This document shows, one piece after another, positions 1-5,873 of a DNA stretch of 7,610 nucleotides; the first letter of the stretch is position 1; every line of letters begins with the position of its first letter. The notes beneath the pieces are model-generated. The model saw nothing but the letters and a program-made list of their open reading frames with translations. It did no database searches and had not been told where the DNA came from. The position numbers and the translations under genes were made by a program. The DNA is from an uncultured Clostridia bacterium (GTDB taxonomy: Bacteria > Bacillota > Clostridia > Peptostreptococcales > Anaerovoracaceae), in the NCBI GenBank assembly GCA_937915045.1, contig CALDNM010000229.1, positions 1-7,610 on the forward strand, given 5' to 3'.

Positions 1-83
1 CAGGTTGTATCAGAATACTTCTCAAAGTGTAACATATGTGTTGACAGTTAAGAGTGAGAACGTGTGAAAAGCAACTGTTTTGC

Positions 84-112
84 TTGCATTAGTACATGGT
101 TCGTGATAGGAT
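84..112 (+). promoter_or_regulatory. Candidate extended -10 promoter of the rimP-nusA-infB operon
   Basis: The -35-like element TTGCAT (84-89) and the -10-like element TAGGAT (107-112) are separated by 17 bases. The -10 is preceded by TG one base upstream (104-105), giving the extended -10 form TGnTAnnnT that tolerates a poor -35. An overlapping GATAAT at 110-115 matches the -10 consensus better but has no -35 at good spacing. A start near 119 would give a leader of about 65 bases before rimP. Seen by eye only. The perfect TTGACA at 41-46 was considered, but nothing -10-like follows at 16-18 bases. Confidence 0.4.
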
Positions 113-143
113 AATAGAGTAATTTTACTAGTTTTGAAAGACA

Positions 144-171
144 GGAGTGCTCGTGGAGCACTCCTTAATTT
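144..171 (+). terminator. Leader hairpin with weak U tract: candidate NusA-dependent attenuator
   Basis: A perfect 9-bp GC-rich stem (144-152 with 156-164) closes a 3-base loop GTG and is followed at once by TTAATTT (165-171), an interrupted U tract. This has the shape of a weak intrinsic terminator. It lies between the promoter candidate and the rimP start, so it could end the upstream transcript, attenuate this operon, or both. In Bacillus subtilis NusA is reported to limit its own operon by stimulating termination in the leader ahead of rimP; weak U tracts are typical of NusA-dependent sites. The hairpin is certain, the termination function is inferred. Confidence 0.6.
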
Positions 172-179
172 ATGGAGTG
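159..179 (+). promoter_or_regulatory. rimP ribosome binding site with alternative pairing to the leader hairpin
   Basis: GGAG at 174-177, six bases before the rimP ATG, is the ribosome binding site. The six bases GGAGTG at 174-179 repeat the first six of the hairpin's 5' arm (144-149). The hairpin's 3' end CACTCC (159-164) can therefore pair either with 144-149 or with the ribosome binding site, across a 9-base loop. The 9-bp upstream stem should win in free RNA and leave the site open. If a protein or a ribosome covered the 5' arm, the 6-bp alternative could hide it. The complementarity is direct; a regulatory role is inference. Confidence 0.35.
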
Positions 180-183
180 ACAC

Positions 184-672
184 ATGGCAAAGGTAAAAAT
201 AAAAGACGCCGTGGCTGATATGCTCAGAGATTTCCTGGCGCAGGAAGGGCTCGAGCTATACACGGTAGATTATGTGAAGGAGTCCAGCGACTGGTTCCTC
301 CGCGTGTATATCGACAAGGTACAGGATCCTGATAACACTGATGAACAGTATGTCGGTACTGACGATTGTGAAAAAGTAAGCAGGTTCCTTAGCGGAGAAC
401 TCGACAGCTCTGGGATAATAGAACAGAAATATTACCTCGAAGTGAGTTCGCCCGGCATGGACAGAAAACTCATTACTGACGCGCACTACGAAAGGTTCAA
501 AGGACATCAGGTAGAGGTCAGGCTGTATAAGGCCATAGACGGTACCAAGAAAGTCAGGGGAGAGCTTCTCGGGATAGAGGATGGCGCTGTCGTGGTGAAG
601 GACGAAAACGAGAAAGTAATAAAACTGCCGAGGGAAGCGGTCTCACAGACCCGTCTGGCAGTGATCTTTTAA
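184..672 (+). CDS. rimP: Ribosome maturation factor RimP
   Basis: This cytoplasmic protein of 162 residues helps assemble the 30S ribosomal subunit, acting around the S12/S5 region. It has the usual two parts. The N-terminal alpha/beta domain (about 10-85) ends in the family signature LEVSSPGMDRKL at 85-96. The C-terminal SH3-like barrel (about 98-160) includes the stretch around VRGELLGIEDGAVVV. Length is close to Bacillus (about 156) and E. coli (150) RimP. The start is ATG with GGAG six bases upstream and the expected N-terminal length. It is the first gene of the operon, sits behind the leader hairpin, and ends 33 bases before nusA, the standard neighbour. Nothing is missing. Residues 46-56 form a slightly longer Asp/Asn-rich loop than I expect, of no clear meaning. 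Confidence 0.97.
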   Translation: MAKVKIKDAVADMLRDFLAQEGLELYTVDYVKESSDWFLRVYIDKVQDPDNTDEQYVGTDDCEKVSRFLSGELDSSGIIEQKYYLEVSSPGMDRKLITDAHYERFKGHQVEVRLYKAIDGTKKVRGELLGIEDGAVVVKDENEKVIKLPREAVSQTRLAVIF

Positions 673-705
673 AAAACAGTATATGGACAGGAGGAAATAA
701 AATCG

Positions 706-2052
706 ATGAACAAAGAATTTATTGAGGCGATCGATCAGCTTGAAAAAGAAAAAGGAATATCTAAAGATACACTTTTTGAGGCTATAGAATCTGCTCTCAT
801 ATCAGCGTATAAGAAGAATTACGGCGCAAACGGAAATGTCGCTGTCGAGATAGACAGAGAAGAAGGAGACATCAACGTATATATGAGGATGGATGTCGTC
901 GATGAGGTCGAAGACGCGAGTACACAGATCTCCGTGGAGGAAGCGAAGGAAATAGATCCGGCATATGACACGGGAGATGTGGTCGAGTATCAGGTGAAGC
1001 CTGAAGACTTCGGACGTATAGCGGCGCAGACAGCGAAGCAGGTCGTAGTGCAGAGGATACGTGAGGCCGAAAGAGGCATGATATTCGATGACTATATCGA
1101 AAAGACCGGAGAAGTAGTGACCGGGACAGTCCAGAGGAAGAGCAACGAGACCATATTCGTGAATATGGGAAAGACCGAAGGCATCCTTCCTGTAAAGGAG
1201 CAGGTGCCGGGAGAGCATTTCAATGTAAACGACCGCATCAAGGTATATATCATGGATGTTAGGAATTCCACGAAGGGACCGCAGGTGTTCCTTTCAAGAT
1301 CGCATCCGGGACTTGTCAAGAGACTGTTTGAGCTCGAAGTGCCTGAGATCGAAGATGGTATAGTCGAGATCAAGAGCATCGCGAGAGAAGCGGGCTCAAG
1401 GACAAAGATGGCGGTATATACGGAAGACGAGAATGTCGATCCTGTAGGAGCATGCGTAGGATCGAGAGGATCCCGTGTGCAGAGTATCGTGGATGAGCTC
1501 TTCAATGAAAAAATAGATATAATAAACTGGAGCGAAGATCCGCATGAACTTATCAGCAATGTTCTTTCGCCGGCGAAGGTGGAAAGCGTCTCGCTCGATG
1601 AGGTAAATCAGATCGCGACAGTGATAGTACCTGATTATCAGCTTTCGCTCGCTATAGGAAAGTCCGGCCAGAACGTAAGGCTCGCGGCCAAATTATGCGG
1701 ATGGAAGATAGATATAAAGAGTCATACTCAGATGGAAGAAGCGGAAGCGGATGAAGAGTACGAAGATGACATTGAAGAAGGATATGACGAAGACGAGCCG
1801 ATGACAGATGAAGAGGCTGAAGAAGTCGTAAACGAACTCGATTCCGAAGAAGCGGAAGCTGAGTCGGATGAGGAAGAAGAGGACGAAGAAGCAGAAGATG
1901 CTGATGAGGTACTCGAGGAGAGCACTGAAGACGAAGCTGAAGAAGAGACTGCGGACGAAGTTGAAGAAGCTGAAGAAACAGAAGAAGAGACTGCGGACGA
2001 AGACGAAGAGTCAGAGACCACCGACGAGGAAGAAAAAGGAGAAGAAGAGTAG
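706..2052 (+). CDS. nusA: Transcription termination/antitermination factor NusA with long acidic tail
   Basis: NusA binds RNA polymerase and the emerging RNA. It promotes pausing and intrinsic termination and takes part in antitermination. Domains in order: RNA polymerase-binding N-terminal domain (about 1-125), S1 domain (about 132-200, with VGTVQRKSN-like start and FLSRSHPGLVKRLFE end), KH1 (about 225-290, GSRGSRVQ loop at 252-259) and KH2 (about 295-342, AIGKSGQNVRLAAKL at 316-330). The core ends near residue 342, about where Bacillus NusA (371 residues) ends. This protein goes on to 448: of residues 344-448, about 68 are Asp or Glu and one is Lys. The tail does not resemble the folded acidic repeats AR1/AR2 of E. 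coli NusA and looks disordered. AGGAGG at 689-694 is 11 bases before the ATG, slightly far. The TAG stop lies one base before the rnpM start. Confidence 0.97.
   Translation: MNKEFIEAIDQLEKEKGISKDTLFEAIESALISAYKKNYGANGNVAVEIDREEGDINVYMRMDVVDEVEDASTQISVEEAKEIDPAYDTGDVVEYQVKPEDFGRIAAQTAKQVVVQRIREAERGMIFDDYIEKTGEVVTGTVQRKSNETIFVNMGKTEGILPVKEQVPGEHFNVNDRIKVYIMDVRNSTKGPQVFLSRSHPGLVKRLFELEVPEIEDGIVEIKSIAREAGSRTKMAVYTEDENVDPVGACVGSRGSRVQSIVDELFNEKIDIINWSEDPHELISNVLSPAKVESVSLDEVNQIATVIVPDYQLSLAIGKSGQNVRLAAKLCGWKIDIKSHTQMEEAEADEEYEDDIEEGYDEDEPMTDEEAEEVVNELDSEEAEAESDEEEEDEEAEDADEVLEESTEDEAEEETADEVEEAEETEEETADEDEESETTDEEEKGEEE
1939..2002 (+). repeat. 22-bp direct repeat in the nusA acidic tail (42-bp period)
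   Basis: Positions 1939-1960 and 1981-2002 are identical over 22 bases, offset by 42 bases. Each copy encodes EEETADE (residues 412-418 and 426-432 of NusA). The flanks remain GAA/GAC-rich but diverge. The 42-base offset keeps frame, so the tail probably grew at least partly by in-frame tandem duplication, a common route for purine-rich coding repeats. Confidence 0.85.
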
Positions 2053-2053
2053 T

Positions 2054-2326
2054 TTGAAAGCCAAGAAGATCCCAATGAGAAAATGCGTGGGCTGCGGAGT
2101 ATCCAAACCGCAGAAGGAGCTTGTCAGGATAGCGGCAGGTGACGGAAAAGTATTCGTCGACCCGGGAGGAAAAGCGCCCGGAAGAGGAGTTTATCTCTGC
2201 CCTGATGAAGACTGTCTCAAGAAAGCAAAAAAGAAAAAGGTCCTGCAGCGCAATTTCAGTGTCGATATCGATGGGGATGAACTGGAGAAGATATTCAGGG
2301 AGGTAATGCAACATGGGAAAACCTGA
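2054..2326 (+). CDS. rnpM: RNase P modulator RnpM (YlxR, DUF448)
   Basis: This small basic RNA-binding protein of 90 residues belongs to the YlxR/DUF448 family. The Bacillus member was recently shown to bind RNase P and modulate its activity in vitro, hence the name RnpM. The family core is clear: KIPMRKCVGCG near the N terminus, KELVRIA, VDPGGKAPGRGVYLC, then a lysine-rich helix KKAKKKKVLQRNF. Four cysteines (C11, C14, C49, C54, as CxxC and CxxxxC) could bind a metal. I chose TTG at 2054, one base after the nusA stop, because it supplies the conserved basic residues before KIP; GGAG at 2038-2041 is 12 bases away. The alternative is ATG at 2075 (83 residues), which would lose that segment and has no better binding site. 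The same frame stays open to 1868 inside nusA, giving a lysine-rich shadow that I do not count as protein. Confidence 0.92.
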   Translation: MKAKKIPMRKCVGCGVSKPQKELVRIAAGDGKVFVDPGGKAPGRGVYLCPDEDCLKKAKKKKVLQRNFSVDIDGDELEKIFREVMQHGKT

Positions 2327-2651
2327 AAGCCTGATGGGCTTCGCGGCCAAGTCGCGTGATCTGGTGACCGGTTCAAACACCTGCGAGATCGAAGCAAAAA
2401 AGGGAAGACTCAAACTGCTGATCATCGCGGAAGACATGGCAGACGGCAGCCGTGAAAAAATGATACGTACTGCCGATGCAAACGGGATACCGTACCGGAT
2501 ATACGGAGACAGCGACGGGCTGTCACATATAACAGGATGTTCCGGAAGGAGCGTATTCGGTATCACGGACAGCGGGTTCGCGAGATCGATAATAAAAGAA
2601 ATAGATATTACTTCAGATAAAGAAAACTCGGAAAGGGAGGTGCTCGAATGA
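2313..2651 (+). CDS. ylxQ: L7Ae/L30e-family RNA-binding protein YlxQ
   Basis: This 112-residue protein is of the L7Ae/L30e/eL8-like fold that is found in this operon position across Bacillota. Bacterial members YbxF and YlxQ are known to bind kink-turn RNA; the cellular target of YlxQ is not settled. Visible family features are GFAAKSRDLVTG near the start (9-20), a beta strand into the conserved turn LLIIAEDMADGSREKM (35-50), and the C-terminal GRSVFGITDSGFARSI (78-93). The last 20 residues are a charged tail. GGAGGT at 2299-2304 is 8 bases upstream of the ATG, a very good site, inside rnpM. The gene overlaps rnpM by 14 bases and infB by 4 (ATGA), which suggests translational coupling on both sides. 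Confidence 0.9.
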   Translation: MGKPESLMGFAAKSRDLVTGSNTCEIEAKKGRLKLLIIAEDMADGSREKMIRTADANGIPYRIYGDSDGLSHITGCSGRSVFGITDSGFARSIIKEIDITSDKENSEREVLE

Positions 2652-5446
2652 CGATGAAAATAAGTGATCTGGCTGAAGAGCTCAACGTGACGGCAAAGGA
2701 GCTCGTGGAAAAAGCCAAAAGTATAGGAATAGAAGCAAAGACAGTAAAGAGTTCGATATCGGATATCGATGTCAAGACTCTCAAGAATACTGTGCTCGCG
2801 AAAAGAGCAAAAGGTTCGGAGACGAAGATAGTGAAGGCTCCGAAAAAGAAGAACGATGATGAAGAGGGAGCTTCAAAGGTGAAGGTAAGAGCCGCGAATG
2901 TGAAAGATCCGCTGCCTAAAAAGAAGGCCGCGCCGGCGAAGAAAAGCGATGATGAAAAAAAGAACGCGACACGCAAGCCGCCTATCGGCAGAGCTCTGCA
3001 TAAAGAGGAAACGGCTACACACCGTCCGCCTATAGGAAAGCCAATGCCTAAGAGAACAGTTAAGGCAGAGGAAGAACCTGAGGTAAAACCTCAGCCTAAA
3101 AAGGCGGAAGTGACGAAGAAGGCGGAAGCTGAAGACAAGAAAAAGGCAGTAGCAGCTCCGAAGAAACCTGAGACAAAAGCCGCAGAGGCAAAGAAAAATG
3201 AAGACACGCCAAAGAAAGCCGAGGCCGCTAAGAAGCCTGAAGCAAAAAAGGCGGAAACCGCAAAGCCTGCAGCACCAAGGAGAAGAAACGGTATAGCTCC
3301 GCAGAAGATAAAGATCATCAAGAGAGCTGCTGAAGTGGAGGCTGAAGAAAAAGCCGCTAAAGAAAAGAGAGAAGCTGCAAGAAAAGCCGCAAAGGAAAAG
3401 AAGGCAGCTGAAGAAAACGCTCAGAAAAGAAGACGTCCTTCGAATTCGAATTCGAACTCGAACAAGGGCTCGTCATCTTCAGGGCAGGAAAGCTCAGAGC
3501 ATCATGAAGGCGGTCAGAATGCTCATAAGAAGAAAAAGAGGGGCGGTCAGAAATATGACAAGCTCAGTAAGATAGACGAAAAACGCGAAAGCCGGACAAG
3601 GGGAAGATCTCTTGAAAAGAAGACGAGGAGCAAACACGTCAAAAAATCTCAGGTGGAGGAGGTCCCGGAAGTCGAAGAAGAAGCACTTCCTGTAGGAACA
3701 AAGATAGTCAATGTGCCTATCACCATCGCGGGATTCTGCGAGCAGGTAGGCGTGACCATACCTAAGGTCATTATGACACTTCTCGGCATGGGTATCGTAG
3801 CAAACCAGAATCAGAACATCGACGATGTCACAGTATCGACACTGGCTGATGAACTCGGCATCAATGTCATCATAGGAGAAGTCGAGGAAGAAGAGGAAGA
3901 AGAAGGACTCGAGACATTTGAGGACAGAGAGAAAGACCTCAAACCGAGACCGCCTATCATTACTGTAATGGGGCATGTAGACCACGGCAAGACATCGCTT
4001 CTCGACGCGATCAGAAATACAAATGTCACCGATCAGGAATCGGGCGGCATCACGCAGCATATCGGCGCGTCAGAAGTCAACATCAACGGACATAAGATCG
4101 TGTTCCTGGACACACCGGGACATGAAGCATTCACGGCGATGAGGGCGAGAGGAGCCGACATAACTGATATCGCTGTCCTCGTAGTAGCGGCGGACGACAG
4201 TGTAAAACCTCAGACGGTTGAATCGATCAGTCACGCTAAGGCAGCGAATGTTCCTATCATTGTCGCTATAAATAAGATGGATAAACCGGGCGCGAATCCT
4301 GACAAGGTAAAACAGGATCTTGCTGAGCATGGAGTCGTAGTCGAAGACTGGGGCGGAGATACTATTGCGGTGCCTGTATCGGCAAAGACCGGAGAAGGCA
4401 TCAAGAGCTTGCTCGAGATGATACTCCTGCAGGCGGAAGTGCTTGAACTCAAAGCGAATCCTGACAGGCTTGCTCTCGGAAACGTAATAGAAGCAAGGCT
4501 CGATAAGGCGAAGGGACCTGTAGCGACTTTGCTCATCACGAACGGCACTTTGAAGACAGGGCAGTCGATCGTAGCCGGGACATGCGCCGGCAGGATCAGG
4601 CTGATGACAGATTATAAAGGAAAGGCTATCAGAAAATCAGGACCGGCCACTGCTGTGGAAGTCCTCGGACTCAACGATGTACCGATGTCCGGAGATACTT
4701 TCAACGCGGTCAGTGAAGACAAAAAGGCTAAGGAGATCGCTGAACACAGAAAAGAAAAACAGAGAGAAGAGGTCATGGCGAGGACATCGTCGAGTACTCT
4801 GGAAGAACTCTTTGAGAAGATACAGCATGGAGAGGCTAAGGAACTCAATCTGATCGTCAAAGCTGACGTGATGGGATCTGTAGGCGCTGTCACTTCATCG
4901 CTCGAAAAACTTTCGAATGACGAAGTCAAGGTCAAGATCATCCACTCAAGTGTTGGCGCGATCACGGAGTCTGACGTCATACTCGCGAGCACATCAGACG
5001 CGATCATCATCGGTTTCAATGTAAGACCGAGTGCCGCGGTACAGTCGGCGGCTGAGAGAGAACAGGTACAGATCAGGACATACAGAGTCATTTACAATAT
5101 CATAGACGATGTAGAGAATGCTCTCAAGGGCATGCTCGATCCCGAGTTCAAGGAAGTCGTTCTCGGAGAATGCGAAGTCAGGAATACATTCAAAGTACCG
5201 AATGTCGGCGTAGTCGCCGGAGCATATGTCACGAATGGGAAGATCGTCAGGAATGCCGATATCAGACTCGTGCGTGATGGTATAGTGATACATGAAGGAA
5301 AGATCAGTTCTCTGAAGAGGTTCAAGGATGACGCGAAAGAAGTCGCGCAGGGATATGAGTGCGGCCTCGGTATAGAAAATTATAATGACATCAAAGAAGG
5401 CGACGTTGTCGAGTGCTTCGAGATGCAGGAAGTCGAAAGGAAATAA
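2648..5446 (+). CDS. infB: Translation initiation factor IF-2
   Basis: This 932-residue GTPase brings fMet-tRNA to the 30S subunit and promotes 50S joining. Domains in order: first IF2_N helix bundle (about 4-53); a long disordered linker (about 55-345) rich in Lys, Ala, Glu and Pro, with two PPIG motifs (111-114, 127-130) and an SNSNSNSN stretch near 265-272; a second IF2_N-like domain (about 355-410); a run of glutamates at 413-419; the G domain with GHVDHGKTS (442-450), GGIT (466-469), DTPGH (488-492), NKMD (542-545) and SAK (578-580); beta-barrel domain II (about 605-690); domain III (about 720-830); and the C-terminal tRNA-binding barrel (about 838-932). It is longer than Bacillus IF2 (about 716) mainly through the linker. 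ATG 2648 has GGAGGT six bases upstream; ATG 2654 is a less well-spaced alternative. It overlaps ylxQ by ATGA. Confidence 0.98.
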   Translation: MTMKISDLAEELNVTAKELVEKAKSIGIEAKTVKSSISDIDVKTLKNTVLAKRAKGSETKIVKAPKKKNDDEEGASKVKVRAANVKDPLPKKKAAPAKKSDDEKKNATRKPPIGRALHKEETATHRPPIGKPMPKRTVKAEEEPEVKPQPKKAEVTKKAEAEDKKKAVAAPKKPETKAAEAKKNEDTPKKAEAAKKPEAKKAETAKPAAPRRRNGIAPQKIKIIKRAAEVEAEEKAAKEKREAARKAAKEKKAAEENAQKRRRPSNSNSNSNKGSSSSGQESSEHHEGGQNAHKKKKRGGQKYDKLSKIDEKRESRTRGRSLEKKTRSKHVKKSQVEEVPEVEEEALPVGTKIVNVPITIAGFCEQVGVTIPKVIMTLLGMGIVANQNQNIDDVTVSTLADELGINVIIGEVEEEEEEEGLETFEDREKDLKPRPPIITVMGHVDHGKTSLLDAIRNTNVTDQESGGITQHIGASEVNINGHKIVFLDTPGHEAFTAMRARGADITDIAVLVVAADDSVKPQTVESISHAKAANVPIIVAINKMDKPGANPDKVKQDLAEHGVVVEDWGGDTIAVPVSAKTGEGIKSLLEMILLQAEVLELKANPDRLALGNVIEARLDKAKGPVATLLITNGTLKTGQSIVAGTCAGRIRLMTDYKGKAIRKSGPATAVEVLGLNDVPMSGDTFNAVSEDKKAKEIAEHRKEKQREEVMARTSSSTLEELFEKIQHGEAKELNLIVKADVMGSVGAVTSSLEKLSNDEVKVKIIHSSVGAITESDVILASTSDAIIIGFNVRPSAAVQSAAEREQVQIRTYRVIYNIIDDVENALKGMLDPEFKEVVLGECEVRNTFKVPNVGVVAGAYVTNGKIVRNADIRLVRDGIVIHEGKISSLKRFKDDAKEVAQGYECGLGIENYNDIKEGDVVECFEMQEVERK
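3034..3046 (+). promoter_or_regulatory. Possible internal translation start in infB
   Basis: Within the IF2 linker, AGGA (3034-3037) sits six bases before an in-frame ATG (3044-3046, Met133). Initiation here would give an isoform of 800 residues without the first IF2_N domain. E. coli infB uses internal starts at codons 158 and 165, and two IF2 sizes are reported for Bacillus subtilis, so this is plausible by position. The evidence is only the motif and spacing; AGGA-like sequences are frequent in this purine-rich gene. Confidence 0.3.
3439..3462 (+). repeat. TTCGAA hexanucleotide tandem repeat in the infB linker
   Basis: Three perfect copies of the palindromic unit TTCGAA occupy 3439-3456, and a fourth copy with one change (CTCGAA) follows at 3457-3462. 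Read in the infB frame it gives alternating Ser-Asn (SNSNSNSN), followed by a Ser-rich stretch. It lies in the disordered linker, where in-frame length change would be tolerated. Confidence 0.9.
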
Positions 5447-5453
5447 GGCGGAA

Positions 5454-5873
5454 ATGGGCAAAGGATACAGACCCGGAAGGCTTGGAGAGGAAATCAGGAA
5501 GATAATAAGCGATATGCTGCTTCGTGAACTCAAAGACCCGAGGCTCAACGGGCTCGTCAGTGTGACTGATGTCGATGTGACTGCGGACAGCGGTTACGCG
5601 ACGGTATATCTTACCGTTTTTTCGACGCAGCACGATGTGACTGAGGAAGATGAACAGAAGATGCAGGAAGATGTGCTGGCAGGTATGCGCAGCGCGAAAG
5701 GCCTCATCAAACGCGAAATAAACAAACAGATAAAGCTGAGGAAGATACCGGAACTCATATTCAAGATGGACACATCTATGGAATACAGCAGACATATGGA
5801 CGATATCCTCGATAAGGTAAAAAAACAGGATGAAGAGAACAAGAACGCGGTGAATGACGATGAAGAAAAATGA
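5454..5873 (+). CDS. rbfA: Ribosome-binding factor A (RbfA)
   Basis: This 139-residue KH-like protein binds the 30S subunit during late maturation of 16S rRNA, near helix 1, and supports growth in the cold in other species. Family features are RPGRLGEEIRKIISDMLLRELKDPR at 6-30, the strand SVTDVDVTADSGYATVYLTVF (36-56), and the KH-type turn around SAKGLIKREI (80-89), where RbfA carries AxG instead of GxxG, then LRKIPELIFKMD (95-106). It is longer than Bacillus RbfA (117) through a charged tail (about 120-139). The open frame extends upstream to 5385 inside infB. I place the start at ATG 5454, because the family begins just before this conserved part and the infB stop ends at 5446. The binding site is modest (AAGG at 5445-5448 or AAAGGA at 5436-5441). 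It overlaps nrnA by 20 bases. Confidence 0.95.
   Translation: MGKGYRPGRLGEEIRKIISDMLLRELKDPRLNGLVSVTDVDVTADSGYATVYLTVFSTQHDVTEEDEQKMQEDVLAGMRSAKGLIKREINKQIKLRKIPELIFKMDTSMEYSRHMDDILDKVKKQDEENKNAVNDDEEK

Noticed and set aside
1..51. Open frame at the left edge ending at TAA 49-51, possibly the end of an upstream gene
   Set aside because: The 16 residues do not resemble the C terminus of PolC, a frequent upstream neighbour, or any family I recognise; it is too short to call.
41..70. Perfect TTGACA at 41-46 as a -35 box
   Set aside because: No -10-like sequence follows at 16-18 bases (best TGTGAA, 3 of 6).
69..85. Inverted repeat AAGCAA-N5-TTGCTT
   Set aside because: Only 6 bp and AT-rich, no U tract after it; it overlaps the -35 candidate but nothing else supports an operator or terminator.
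153..218. Possible 21-codon leader peptide starting at GTG 153 and running into rimP in another frame
   Set aside because: The GTG is the hairpin loop, and the peptide shows no regulatory codon run or family likeness.
673..705. rimP-nusA gap as a site for a second promoter or terminator
   Set aside because: Only 33 bases, with the nusA ribosome binding site and no hairpin or promoter elements.
1652..2566. Long antisense frames opposite the nusA tail, rnpM and ylxQ
   Set aside because: Leu/Ser/Arg-rich translations are the expected shadows of GAA-rich repeats; no binding site or known domain.
3091..3321. Antisense Phe/Ala/Ser-rich frames over the infB linker, membrane-like in composition
   Set aside because: Shadow of Lys/Ala/Glu codons on the sense strand; no start signal.
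5385..5453. Upstream extension of rbfA into infB
   Set aside because: The extra 23 residues are not part of the RbfA family and lie wholly over conserved IF2 sequence.
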